Assembly: GCA_040879985.1 (NCBI GenBank)
Contig: JBBDJH010000016.1
Coordinates: 124,001 to 188,000, forward strand
Source: VRUE01 sp040879985
GTDB lineage: Bacteria > Actinomycetota > Thermoleophilia > Solirubrobacterales > 70-9
Length of the DNA stretch: 64,000 bases
Direction of reading: 5' to 3'
Within the stretch, counting starts at the first letter, position 1; each line of letters begins with the position of its first letter. Shown piece by piece: positions 1-7,935 of the stretch. The notes below the pieces were generated by a model that did not search any database, was not told where the DNA came from, and was given only the letters and a program-made list of their open reading frames with translations. A program made the translations under genes and the position numbers.

Positions 1-40
1 CCCTGGAGTGCGTCATCCACCGTCTACATAGAATCGCCGG

Positions 41-889
41 GTGACTGAACCCGTCATATCGATCCGCGGCCTGCGCAAGAGCTACGGCGACCTCGAAGCG
101 GTGCGCGGGATCGAGCTCGAGGTGCGCCGCGGCGAGGTCTTCGCCTTCCTCGGCCCCAACGGGGCGGGCAAGACGACGACGACCGAGATCCTCGAGGGCT
201 ACCGCAAGCGCGACGGCGGCGAGGTCTCGGTGCTCGGCGAGGACCCCGAGCGCGCCGGGCGCGAGTGGCGCGAGCGGATCGGGATCGTCCTGCAGAGCTG
301 CCGCCTCGATCCCTACCTGACCGTGGCCGAGTCGCTGGCCCTGTACGCCGGCTACTACCGCGCCCCGCGCCCGGTCGACGAGGTGATCGAGGCGGTCGGG
401 CTCGGCGGCAAGGCGGGCGAGCGCGCCGGCCGCCTCTCCGGCGGCCAGCAGCGACGGCTCGACGTCGGCATGGCGCTGGTCGGCGACCCCGACCTGCTCT
501 TCCTCGACGAGCCGACGACCGGCTTCGACCCCTCCGCCCGGCGCCAGGCCTGGGACGTGATCGCCGCCCTGCGCGCGCTCGGCAAGACCGTCTTCCTGAC
601 CACCCACTACATGGACGAGGCGCAGCGGCTGGCCGACCGGGTCGCGGTCATCGCCGGCGGCGAGATCGTCGCCCGCGGCACCCCGGAGGACCTCGGCGAC
701 CGCGAGCGCCGGCCGGCCCGGATCACCTACCTCGAGGACGGCCGCGAGGTCGAGCTGGAGACGACGACGCCGGTGCGCACGCTCAACGAGCTGACCGGCA
801 GGGCGCTGGCCGAGGGCCGCGAGCTGGAGCGACTCGAGGTCACCCGGCCCAGCCTCGAGGACGTCTACCTGGAGCTGACCGGGCGATGA
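41..889 (+). CDS. ABC transporter ATP-binding protein, drug/lipid exporter (DrrA-like)
   Basis: This is the nucleotide-binding subunit of a two-gene ABC exporter at the inner face of the membrane; it hydrolyses ATP to drive the permease encoded next. Walker A (GPNGAGKT) lies near residues 38-45, the LSGGQQ signature near 132-137, Walker B with LFLDEPTTG near 155-163 and the H-loop His in TTHYMDEA near 189. The C-terminal 70 residues resemble the regulatory tail of DrrA/CcmA-type ATPases. The length of 282 residues is normal. The GTG start has no clear ribosome site, but a TAGAAT hexamer at 29-34 ends 6 nt upstream, suggesting a leaderless transcript. The stop overlaps the permease start (ATGA), so the two are translationally coupled. 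The substrate cannot be told from sequence. Confidence 0.9.
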   Translation: MTEPVISIRGLRKSYGDLEAVRGIELEVRRGEVFAFLGPNGAGKTTTTEILEGYRKRDGGEVSVLGEDPERAGREWRERIGIVLQSCRLDPYLTVAESLALYAGYYRAPRPVDEVIEAVGLGGKAGERAGRLSGGQQRRLDVGMALVGDPDLLFLDEPTTGFDPSARRQAWDVIAALRALGKTVFLTTHYMDEAQRLADRVAVIAGGEIVARGTPEDLGDRERRPARITYLEDGREVELETTTPVRTLNELTGRALAEGRELERLEVTRPSLEDVYLELTGR

Positions 890-1647
890 GCCTCGTCTGG
901 CACCAGCTCCGCTACGACCAGAAGGTCTTCTGGCGCAACCCGGCGGCGGTCTTCTTCACCGTCGCCTTCCCGGTCGTGCTGCTGCTGATCTTCGCCACCG
1001 TCTTCGGCGACCAGACGCTCGACGTCGCCGGCGGGATCGAGGTCACTACCTACTACGTGCCGGCGATCATCACCCTGGCGGTGATCTCGGCGACGATGCA
1101 GACGCTGGCGATGTCGCTGACGATCGCGCGCGAGGAAGGCCGGCTCAAGCGCGGGCGGGGCACGCCGATGCCGGCCTGGGTCTTCATCGCCGGCCGGGTC
1201 GGCAACTCGATCGTCGTCGCGGCGCTGATGCTGGCCCTGGTCGCGCTGCTCGGCAACCTGCTCTACGGGGTGCCGATCCCCTGGGCGCGGGCGCCGGAGC
1301 TGCTGCTCGTGCTCGCCGTCGGGGCCGCCGCCTTCTGCTGCCTCGGCATCGCTCTGACCGCAACGATCCCCTCGCAGGACGCCGCCGCACCGATCGTCAA
1401 CGCCTTGCTGCTGCCGCTCTACTTCCTCTCCGGCATCTTCATCCCCGAAGATGAGCTGCCCGGGGGCGTGATCGACTTCGCCAACCACTTCCCGGTCCGC
1501 CATTTCTTCGAGGCCTTCTTCGACGCCTATGTGAGCGGCTCCGGCGCCGCGCTCGCCTGGGGCGACCTCGCCGTCGTCGCCGCCTGGGGAGTCGCCGGGC
1601 TGCTGCTCGCGATCCGCTTCTTCCGCTGGAGCCCGCGCGGTGGCTGA
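886..1647 (+). CDS. ABC transporter permease (ABC-2 type)
   Basis: This is the membrane subunit partnering the preceding ATPase. It has 253 residues and six predicted membrane segments in the ABC-2 arrangement: one near residues 24-44, a group in the middle around NSIVVAALMLALVALLG, and a last one near the C-terminus (VAAWGVAGLLLAI). The motif ALLLPLYFLSGIFIPEDELP before the last loop is typical of ABC-2 exporters of the DrrB/NodJ group. The start ATG overlaps the ATPase stop codon, which fixes the start. The pair probably exports a hydrophobic compound, drug or lipid. Family assignment is firm, substrate unknown. Confidence 0.88.
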   Translation: MSLVWHQLRYDQKVFWRNPAAVFFTVAFPVVLLLIFATVFGDQTLDVAGGIEVTTYYVPAIITLAVISATMQTLAMSLTIAREEGRLKRGRGTPMPAWVFIAGRVGNSIVVAALMLALVALLGNLLYGVPIPWARAPELLLVLAVGAAAFCCLGIALTATIPSQDAAAPIVNALLLPLYFLSGIFIPEDELPGGVIDFANHFPVRHFFEAFFDAYVSGSGAALAWGDLAVVAAWGVAGLLLAIRFFRWSPRGG

Positions 1648-1691
1648 CCAGCCCGCGTCGGCCACGCCGCACCTATAGCCTCCCCGGCCCG

Positions 1692-2054
1692 ATGTTGCAC
1701 CACGTCCTCTTAGAGGTCTCCGACCTCGAGCGGAGCGCGTCCTTCTACGACGCGCTGCTCGCGCCGCTCGGCTGGCGGCGCCACTTCGAGCAGGAGGAGA
1801 CGATCGGCTGGGGGATCGCCAGGCCGGTCTTCTTCATCTCCGCCCACCATCCCGCCAAACCCGGCTTCGGCCTGCTCAGCTTCTCGGGGCTGGGGATCGT
1901 CGCCGTCAAGGCGGCCTGGGAGCAGGGGGTGGCGAGCGGGGGCAAGGCGGTCGGCGAGCCGGGCGAGCGCAGCTCCTACGGCTCCGGCTCATACTCGGCC
2001 TTCCTGCAGGACCCGGACGGGTACGAAATCGAGGTCACGATCGGCAGTGACTAG
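1692..2054 (+). CDS. VOC superfamily (glyoxalase/bleomycin-resistance fold) protein
   Basis: This 120-residue single-domain protein has the VOC layout: an N-terminal LHHVLLEVSDLERSASFYDALLAPLG strand-helix and a C-terminal FLQDPDGYEIEV strand with the metal-site Glu. Family members are small metal-dependent lyases, dioxygenases or resistance proteins; this one resembles the common uncharacterised type that lacks a known substrate. The ATG start is preceded by TATAGC (1674-1679) and no Shine-Dalgarno. It stands alone between the ABC pair and gapA in the same direction. Function beyond the fold is not assignable. Confidence 0.82.
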   Translation: MLHHVLLEVSDLERSASFYDALLAPLGWRRHFEQEETIGWGIARPVFFISAHHPAKPGFGLLSFSGLGIVAVKAAWEQGVASGGKAVGEPGERSSYGSGSYSAFLQDPDGYEIEVTIGSD

Positions 2055-2093
2055 CCTCAACCAACCGCATCGAATCGAGGAGGAACTGACTTC

Positions 2094-3098
2094 ATGGCTG
2101 TAAAGGTCGGCATCAACGGCTTCGGCCGCATCGGGCGCAATCTCTTCCGCGCCGCCCACGCGGCCGGCGCGGACCTCGAGTTCGTCGCCGTCAACGACAT
2201 CACCGACACGGGCACGCTCGCCCACCTGCTCAAGTACGACTCGATCCTCGGCCGCTTCCCGGGCGAGGTCGAGGCGGGGGAGGGCTCGATCGCTGTCGAC
2301 GGCCGTGAGCTCAAGGTGCTCTCCGAGCGCGACCCGGCGGCGCTGCCCTGGGGCGAGCTCGGCGCCGACGTTGTGATCGAGTCAACCGGGCTCTTCACCG
2401 GCCGCGACGACGCCGCCAAGCACCTCGCGGCCGGCGCCAAGAAGGTGATCATCTCGGCGCCCGCCAAGCAGCCGGACATCACCGTCGCGCTCGGGGTCAA
2501 CTTCGAGAGCGACTACGACCCGGCCAGCCACAACATCATCTCCAACGCCTCCTGCACGACCAACTGCCTGGCGCCGCTGGCCAAGGTGCTGAACGACTCG
2601 TTCGGGATCGAGCAGGGGCTGATGACCACGATCCATGCCTACACCGCCGACCAGCGCCTGCAGGACATGCCGCACAAGGACCTGCGCCGGGCGCGCGCCG
2701 CGGCGATCAACCTGATCCCGACGACGACCGGCGCCGCCAAGGCGGTCGGCCTCGTCCTGCCCGAGCTGAACGGCAAGCTGAACGGGTTCGCGATGCGGGC
2801 GCCGGTGGTGACCGGCTCGGTAGTCGACCTGGTCTTCACGCCCTCCTCGCCGACCGATCCCGCCGCGGTCAACGCCGCGGTCAGGGAGGCGGCCGAGGGG
2901 CCGCTGAAGGGGATCCTCAGCTACACCGAGGACGAGATCGTCTCGACCGACATCGTCGGCGACCCGCACTCCTCGATCTTCGACGCCGGCCAGACGATGG
3001 CGATCGGCGACGGCAAGCTGATCAAGGTGGTCTCCTGGTACGACAACGAGTGGGGGTATTCCAACCGCTGCGTCGAGCTTGCGGGGAAGGTTCTCTGA
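2094..3098 (+). CDS. gapA: Glyceraldehyde-3-phosphate dehydrogenase, type I
   Basis: It catalyses the NAD-dependent oxidation and phosphorylation of glyceraldehyde 3-phosphate in cytosolic glycolysis. The NAD Rossmann motif GINGFGRIGRN is at residues 6-16, the catalytic Cys lies in SNASCTTNCLAP near residue 152, and the partner His is in TTIHAYTADQ. The C-terminus WYDNEWGYSNR is fully conserved. At 334 residues the length is standard. A good ribosome site (GAGGAGG) precedes the ATG. It is the first gene of a four-gene glycolytic operon (gapA-pgk-tpiA-gpmI), and pgk begins at or inside its stop codon. Confidence 0.98.
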   Translation: MAVKVGINGFGRIGRNLFRAAHAAGADLEFVAVNDITDTGTLAHLLKYDSILGRFPGEVEAGEGSIAVDGRELKVLSERDPAALPWGELGADVVIESTGLFTGRDDAAKHLAAGAKKVIISAPAKQPDITVALGVNFESDYDPASHNIISNASCTTNCLAPLAKVLNDSFGIEQGLMTTIHAYTADQRLQDMPHKDLRRARAAAINLIPTTTGAAKAVGLVLPELNGKLNGFAMRAPVVTGSVVDLVFTPSSPTDPAAVNAAVREAAEGPLKGILSYTEDEIVSTDIVGDPHSSIFDAGQTMAIGDGKLIKVVSWYDNEWGYSNRCVELAGKVL

Positions 3099-4282
3099 GC
3101 ACCTTCCCAAGATCTGTTCAGGAGATTTCGGATGGCGGACGGCGTGCGCTTGTCCGTGTGGACTTCAACGTTCCTCTTGAGGGGGGTCGAGTTGTTGACG
3201 ACACTCGGATCCGGGCGGCGCTGCCGACGCTTGAATTACTGAGGGACCGGGGTCTTGCCCTGATCCACGTTTCGCATCTGGGGCGCCCTAAGGGCGAGGT
3301 GGTGTCGGACCTCTCAATGAAGCCTGTGGGGGAGCGATTGTCTGAACTGCTCGGGTGTGAGGTCAGGCAGGCCCCCGCGGTGGTCGGTGCGGATGTCGAG
3401 GCCCTGGCTGAGGAACTCGGGCCGGGTGAGGTCCTCCTCTTGGAGAACGTGCGGTTTGAGCCTGGCGAGACGGAGAACGATCCGGACCTTGCAAACGCGC
3501 TGGCGCGTCTGGCCGACGTCTATGTCAACGACGCTTTTGGGGCTGCGCACCGGGCGCATGCCAGTACCGAGGGGGTGGCACACCTGTTGCCGGGCTACGC
3601 GGGGTTGCTGCTCGAGCGCGAGGTGGAGGAGTTGAGCAGGGTCGTCGAGTCGCCCGAGCGGCCGCTTGTCGTGATCCTCGGCGGCGCCAAGGTGAGCGAC
3701 AAGGTCGGCGTCATCGAGCGCTTTCTAGAACGCGCCGACAGCATCCTGATCGGCGGCGCGATGTGCTTCAGCTTCTTCCGCGCCCAGGGGATCGCCACCG
3801 GCGACTCGCTGGTCGAGGAGGAGGGCGTGACGATGGCCGAGCAGGCGCTGGTGCGGGCGGCGAAGTCCGACTGCGAGCTCGTCCTGCCGACCGACCTCGT
3901 GCTCGGCGAGGAGTTCGACGCCGAGACCGCCGTGCGCCTCGCCGAGGGCGTCGTCGTCCCGGACGGCTGGATGGGCCTCGACGTGGGGCCGGCGACCGCC
4001 GCCGCCTACGCGAGGGCGATCGGCGCCGCCGGCACCGTCCTCTGGAACGGACCGATGGGCGCCTTCGAGCTCGAGCCTTTCGCCGCCGGCACGCGCGCGG
4101 TCGCCGAGGCGGTGGCGGCGGCGCCGGGCACGACGGTGGTCGGCGGCGGCGACTCGGTCGCCGCGCTGCACCGCTTCGGGCTTGCTGAGAAAGTGGACTG
4201 GGTGTCGACCGGAGGAGGAGCCTCGTTGGAGCTGTTGGAGGGAAAGAAGCTGCCCGGCGTGGAGGCTCTGAGCGATGCCTGA
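3095..4282 (+). CDS. pgk: Phosphoglycerate kinase
   Basis: It transfers phosphate from 1,3-bisphosphoglycerate to ADP in glycolysis. N-terminal RVDFNVP and HVSHLGRPKG substrate motifs, the central GGAKVSDKVGVI hinge region and the C-terminal nucleotide motifs GGGDSVAAL and STGGGASLELLEG are all present. The start is uncertain: homologue length favours a CTG at 3095 inside the gapA stop (CTGA) with GGGGAAGG two bases upstream. An in-frame GTG at 3050 would add 15 residues encoded inside gapA. From the chosen start the protein has 395 residues, the family norm. The first ~550 bp use noticeably more A/T-ending codons than the rest (see findings). Confidence 0.95.
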   Translation: MSTFPRSVQEISDGGRRALVRVDFNVPLEGGRVVDDTRIRAALPTLELLRDRGLALIHVSHLGRPKGEVVSDLSMKPVGERLSELLGCEVRQAPAVVGADVEALAEELGPGEVLLLENVRFEPGETENDPDLANALARLADVYVNDAFGAAHRAHASTEGVAHLLPGYAGLLLEREVEELSRVVESPERPLVVILGGAKVSDKVGVIERFLERADSILIGGAMCFSFFRAQGIATGDSLVEEEGVTMAEQALVRAAKSDCELVLPTDLVLGEEFDAETAVRLAEGVVVPDGWMGLDVGPATAAAYARAIGAAGTVLWNGPMGAFELEPFAAGTRAVAEAVAAAPGTTVVGGGDSVAALHRFGLAEKVDWVSTGGGASLELLEGKKLPGVEALSDA

Positions 4283-5030
4283 GCGCACCCCGTACCTCGC
4301 CGCCAACTGGAAGATGCACAAGACCGTCGCCGAGGCGGCCGCGTTCGTCGACGCGCTGCTGCCGCGGATCGCCGCCACCCAGCACGACGTCGTCATCTGC
4401 CCGCCCTACCTGGCGCTGAGCGAGGTGGTCGAGCGCTCGCGCGGCAGCGCCGTCCGCGTCGCCGCGCAGAACATGCACGAGCAGGATTCGGGCGCCTTCA
4501 CCGGCGAGGTCTCGGCGCCGATGCTGGTCGAGGCCGACGTCGACGCCGTCGTCCTCGGCCACTCCGAGCGCCGCCAGTACTTCAACGAGACCGATGAGGC
4601 GCTGGCGCGCAAGCTCCCGGCGGCGCTGACGGCCGGGCTCGAGCCGATCCTCTGCGTCGGTGAGAGCGAGGGCGCGCGCGACGCCGAACAGACCAAGGGC
4701 GTGCTGGAGAGCCAGCTCGAGACCGACCTGGCCGCGGTCGAGCCGACCAAGCTGGCCGAGGTCGTCGTCGCCTACGAGCCGATCTGGGCGATCGGCAGCG
4801 GCCGCACCGCGACTCCCGAGCAGGCCCAGGACGCCTGCGCCTTCATCCGCGACGTGCTGCGCGAGCGCGGCGCCGTGGCCGACGCGGTGCGGATCCTCTA
4901 CGGCGGCTCGGTCAAGCCCGCCAACGCCGCCGAGCTGCTGGCGCAGCCCGACATCGACGGCGCCCTGGTCGGCGGCGCCGCCCTGGACCCCGAAGAATTC
5001 GCAGCCATAGTAGAGGCAGCGCCACAATGA
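4275..5030 (+). CDS. tpiA: Triosephosphate isomerase
   Basis: It interconverts dihydroxyacetone phosphate and glyceraldehyde 3-phosphate. The TIM-barrel catalytic set is complete: Lys in AANWKMHK (near residue 13), His in LGHSERR (near 98), Glu in VVAYEPIWAIGSG (near 168) and the phosphate-binding YGGSV and GGAAL loops near the C-terminus. Length is 251 residues. The ATG overlaps the end of pgk by 8 bp, giving translational coupling. The stop codon at 5028-5030 touches the 5' arm of a palindromic element that carries the gpmI ribosome-binding site. Confidence 0.98.
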   Translation: MPERTPYLAANWKMHKTVAEAAAFVDALLPRIAATQHDVVICPPYLALSEVVERSRGSAVRVAAQNMHEQDSGAFTGEVSAPMLVEADVDAVVLGHSERRQYFNETDEALARKLPAALTAGLEPILCVGESEGARDAEQTKGVLESQLETDLAAVEPTKLAEVVVAYEPIWAIGSGRTATPEQAQDACAFIRDVLRERGAVADAVRILYGGSVKPANAAELLAQPDIDGALVGGAALDPEEFAAIVEAAPQ

Positions 5031-5084
5031 GCTTCCGGTGTGCCTTTCGGACCGTAGAGGTATGAAAAGCACACCGGAAGGCTC
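5029..5084 (+). repeat. Palindromic element, copy A, between tpiA and gpmI
   Basis: An imperfect inverted repeat of about 20 bp per arm (5029-5048 and 5064-5084) encloses a 15-nt loop. Core arms read TTCCGGTGTGCC and its complement. The 3' arm ends in GGAAGG, seven bases before the TTG start of gpmI, so the Shine-Dalgarno sequence would be paired inside the stem. The 5' arm begins in the tpiA stop codon. A near-identical copy in inverted orientation lies at 23900-23949 and a diverged copy at 50355-50404. Confidence 0.85.
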
Positions 5085-5088
5085 TGCG

Positions 5089-6630
5089 TTGACGGTTCCG
5101 TCCCTAGCCTTGGTAATTCTCGACGGTTGGGGTCTCGCCCCGCCCGGGGCCGGCAACGCGATCTCGCTTGCCGAGACGCCGGTCTTCGACCGGCTCTGGA
5201 ACGGGTATCCCCACACCCAGCTCTCCGCCCAGGGCCGTGACGTCGGCCTGCCCGAGGGCCAGATGGGCAACTCCGAGGTCGGCCACCTCAACCTCGGCGC
5301 CGGGGCGATCGTCAAGCAGGACCTGGCGCGGATCGACGACGCGATCGCCGACGGCGGCTTCTTCGAGAACGAGGCGCTGCTGGCCGCCTGCGACCGCGCC
5401 CGCCGCGGCCCGCGCGGCCGCCTCCACCTGCTCGGCCTGGTCTCCGACGGCGGCGTGCACTCGGGCTGGGAGCACATCGAGGCGACGATCGAGCTGGCCT
5501 CGCAGGAGGGCGTCCCCGACATCGTCTTCCACGCCTTCACCGACGGGCGGGACACGCTGCCCCACGGCGGCCGCGGCTACCTCGGCGAGCTCGAGCGCTG
5601 GCTGCGCCAGGCGGGGCGGATCGCCACCGTCGGCGGCCGCTACTACGCGATGGACCGCGACACGCGCTGGGAGCGGACCAAGCTCGCCTACGACGCGATC
5701 GTCCACGCCCAGGGCCTGCGGGCCAAGGACGCCGGCGAGGCGATCGAGGCCGCCTACGCGCGCGGTGAGACCGACGAGTTCGTCAGGCCGACGGTGATCG
5801 GCGACTACGACGGCGCCGTCGCGGGCGACGTGGCGATCTTCGTCAACTTCCGGCCCGATCGCGCCCGACAGATGACCCGCGCCCTGGCCGAGCCCGGCTT
5901 CGACGAGTTCTCCCGCACCGGCGGCCCGCCGCTCGACCTGACCGCGATGACCTCCTACCGCAAGGGCTGGCCCTACCCGGTCGCCTTCCCCGCGGCGCGC
6001 CCGCGGACCACCCTGGCCGAGGTCGTCTCCGCCGGCGGCGGGCGCCAGCTGCACGTCGCCGAGACCGAGAAGTACGCCCACGTCACCTACTTCTTCAACG
6101 GCGGCCGCGAGGAGGAGTGGGAGGGGGAGGAGCACTGCCTGGTCGACTCGCCGCGCGACGTGCCGACCTATGACCACAAGCCGGAGATGAGCGCCCGCGC
6201 CGCCGCCGACACCTTTGTCTCGCACTGGTCGCGGGGGACGTACCGCTTCGGCATCGTCAACTTCGCCAACCCCGACATGGTCGGCCACACCGGGGTGATC
6301 CCGGCCGCGGTGAAGGCGGTCGAGGAGGTCGATGGTTGTCTCGGCGACGTCGTCGCCGCGGTCGAGCGCAGCGGCGGCGCTTGCATCGTCACCGCCGATC
6401 ACGGCAACTGCGACCACATGCTCGAGTCCGACGGCTCGCCCAACACCGCCCACTCGCTCAACCCGGTGCCGCTGGTCGTCACCGTGGGCGGGATCGAGCT
6501 GCGCGACGGCGGCATCCTTGCCGACGTCGCGCCGACCGCGCTGGATCTGCTCGGCATTCCCCAGCCTCCGGCTATGACCGGGCGGTCGTTGCTGGTTGGG
6601 GGCGCCGGTGGTGCGTCCGCAGATGCCTAG
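5089..6630 (+). CDS. gpmI: 2,3-bisphosphoglycerate-independent phosphoglycerate mutase
   Basis: This di-manganese enzyme of the alkaline phosphatase superfamily interconverts 3- and 2-phosphoglycerate. LALVILDGWG (first metal Asp) starts the mature domain, the phospho-Ser lies in GQMGNSEVGHLNLGAG near residue 64, and HAFTDGRDTLP and TADHGNCDHM supply further ligands. The chosen TTG start sits 7 nt after GGAAGG and gives 513 residues, the family norm; an ATG at 5062 in the loop of the palindrome would add nine residues but has a badly placed ribosome site. The last ~10 codons lie in the left arm of a second palindrome (6599-6724). Confidence 0.95.
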   Translation: MTVPSLALVILDGWGLAPPGAGNAISLAETPVFDRLWNGYPHTQLSAQGRDVGLPEGQMGNSEVGHLNLGAGAIVKQDLARIDDAIADGGFFENEALLAACDRARRGPRGRLHLLGLVSDGGVHSGWEHIEATIELASQEGVPDIVFHAFTDGRDTLPHGGRGYLGELERWLRQAGRIATVGGRYYAMDRDTRWERTKLAYDAIVHAQGLRAKDAGEAIEAAYARGETDEFVRPTVIGDYDGAVAGDVAIFVNFRPDRARQMTRALAEPGFDEFSRTGGPPLDLTAMTSYRKGWPYPVAFPAARPRTTLAEVVSAGGGRQLHVAETEKYAHVTYFFNGGREEEWEGEEHCLVDSPRDVPTYDHKPEMSARAAADTFVSHWSRGTYRFGIVNFANPDMVGHTGVIPAAVKAVEEVDGCLGDVVAAVERSGGACIVTADHGNCDHMLESDGSPNTAHSLNPVPLVVTVGGIELRDGGILADVAPTALDLLGIPQPPAMTGRSLLVGGAGGASADA

Positions 6631-6724
6631 CACCGGCCTGCCGGCCGGTGCAACTGAGTGCGCCTGCGGCGCCCAGGATCACTGCGGTGCTGGGAGGCAC
6701 GTGCGGACGCACCACCGGCGCCCC
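6599..6724. repeat. 126-bp element with perfect 23-bp terminal inverted repeats
   Basis: The arms at 6599-6621 and 6702-6724 are exact inverted copies (core GGTGGTGCGTCCGCA). The left arm encodes the C-terminal residues of gpmI; the right arm ends 23 bp before tgt. An inner hairpin at 6631-6650 (CACCGGCC, 4-nt loop, GGCCGGTG) starts directly after the gpmI stop and could act as a terminator or attenuator. No target-site duplication is obvious by eye. Confidence 0.75.
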
Positions 6725-6747
6725 TCCTCGACAGTGCTCGGGTCACG

Positions 6748-7935
6748 ATGAGGGACGACGCGAAAAGGCTGAAGTTCGAGGTTGCGGCGCGAGATGGGGC
6801 GGCTCGAGCTGGTGTGCTTCATACCGCTCACGGGGATGTGAAGACCCCGGCCTTCATCCCGCTGGCGACCAAGGGGACCGTGCGGGGGTTGCAGTCGCGG
6901 GAGCTTGTCGGGCTTGGCTACGAGCTGATTCTTGGCAACACGTACCACCTGTTTGTTTCGCCGGGGCCGGATCGGATTGCTGCCGCGGGCGGGCTGCATG
7001 GGTTCATGGGTTGGGAGCGGGCGCTGATCACGGATTCGGGTGGGTTCCAGGTCTTCTCGCTGGCGCATGGGGGCGTCGCCGACGAGCTGAAGGGGAAGGG
7101 GCGCCCGGGCGGGGACCACGGCTCCGTGGTCTCGATCGAGGAGGAGGGGGTCCGCTTCAAGTCCTACCGCGACGGGCGCGAGCTGTTCATCTCGCCCGAG
7201 GTCTCGATGGAGGTGCAGGCGAAGCTCGGCTCGGACATCGCCCTGGTCTTCGACGAGTGCACGCCCTACCACGCCGACCGCGACTACACCGCCCGCTCGA
7301 TGCAGCGCACGCACCGCTGGCTGGGGCGCTGCCTGGACTGGCACGGCGAGCACGGGCCGCAGCGGCAGGCAGTCTTCGGGATCGTCCAGGGCGGCGTTTA
7401 CGAGGACCTGCGGCGCGAGTCGGCCGCGGCGGTCTCCGCGGCCGGCGTCGACGGGATCGCGATCGGCGGGACGCTGGGCCGCGACAAGGAGGAGATGCGC
7501 GCCGTGCTCGAGCTGACCGCGCCGCTGCTGCCCGAGGCGGCGCCGAAGCACCTGCTCGGGGTCGGCGACGTCGACGACCTGCTGACCGGGATCGCGCTCG
7601 GCCTCGACGTCTTCGACTGCGCGATCCCGACCCGGCTCGCCCGCCACGGCACCGCGCTCGTCCCCGATCCCGCCAACCGCTTCCGGCTCGATCTGCGCAA
7701 GGCCGGCTGGGAGGGCAACCGCGAGCCGATCGCCGCCGGCTGCCCCTGCCCCGCCTGCCGCCACCACGACCGCGACTACCTCAGCTACCTCTCGCGGGCC
7801 GAGGAGCTGACCGCGGTCCGGCTGCTCTGCCTGCACAACCTGACCTTCATGAACCAGCTGGTCAGCGGCGCCCGCGAGGCGATCGCCGTGGGGCGGCTGA
7901 GGGAGTACGCCGCCGGCTATTCGGTGTTTTTCTGA
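6748..7935 (+). CDS. tgt: tRNA-guanine transglycosylase
   Basis: It exchanges guanine 34 of GUN-anticodon tRNAs for the queuine precursor. The (beta/alpha)8 barrel carries TDSGGFQVF (catalytic base Asp, near residue 90), GIVQGG, the nucleophile Asp in VFDCAIPTR and the zinc site CPCPACR with the distal His in CLHNLTF. With 395 residues it is of normal length. The ATG start is chosen because the homology begins at KFEVAARDG; no strong ribosome site is visible. The gene ends inside the convergent kinase gene (19-bp overlap). The first ~330 bp use more T-ending codons than the remainder. Confidence 0.93.
   Translation: MRDDAKRLKFEVAARDGAARAGVLHTAHGDVKTPAFIPLATKGTVRGLQSRELVGLGYELILGNTYHLFVSPGPDRIAAAGGLHGFMGWERALITDSGGFQVFSLAHGGVADELKGKGRPGGDHGSVVSIEEEGVRFKSYRDGRELFISPEVSMEVQAKLGSDIALVFDECTPYHADRDYTARSMQRTHRWLGRCLDWHGEHGPQRQAVFGIVQGGVYEDLRRESAAAVSAAGVDGIAIGGTLGRDKEEMRAVLELTAPLLPEAAPKHLLGVGDVDDLLTGIALGLDVFDCAIPTRLARHGTALVPDPANRFRLDLRKAGWEGNREPIAAGCPCPACRHHDRDYLSYLSRAEELTAVRLLCLHNLTFMNQLVSGAREAIAVGRLREYAAGYSVFF

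Noticed and set aside
265..885. Long Arg/Pro-rich open frame upstream of the ABC permease
   Set aside because: It is the shifted shadow of the ATPase gene; the permease starts at the ATG at 886.
5104..6633. 509-codon open frame on the minus strand opposite gpmI
   Set aside because: High-GC shadow frame; gpmI on the plus strand has all catalytic motifs and normal length.
6679..7916. Long minus-strand open frame opposite tgt
   Set aside because: Composition of antisense to a GC-rich gene (Arg/Gly/Pro/Asp-rich), no domain; tgt is clearly real.
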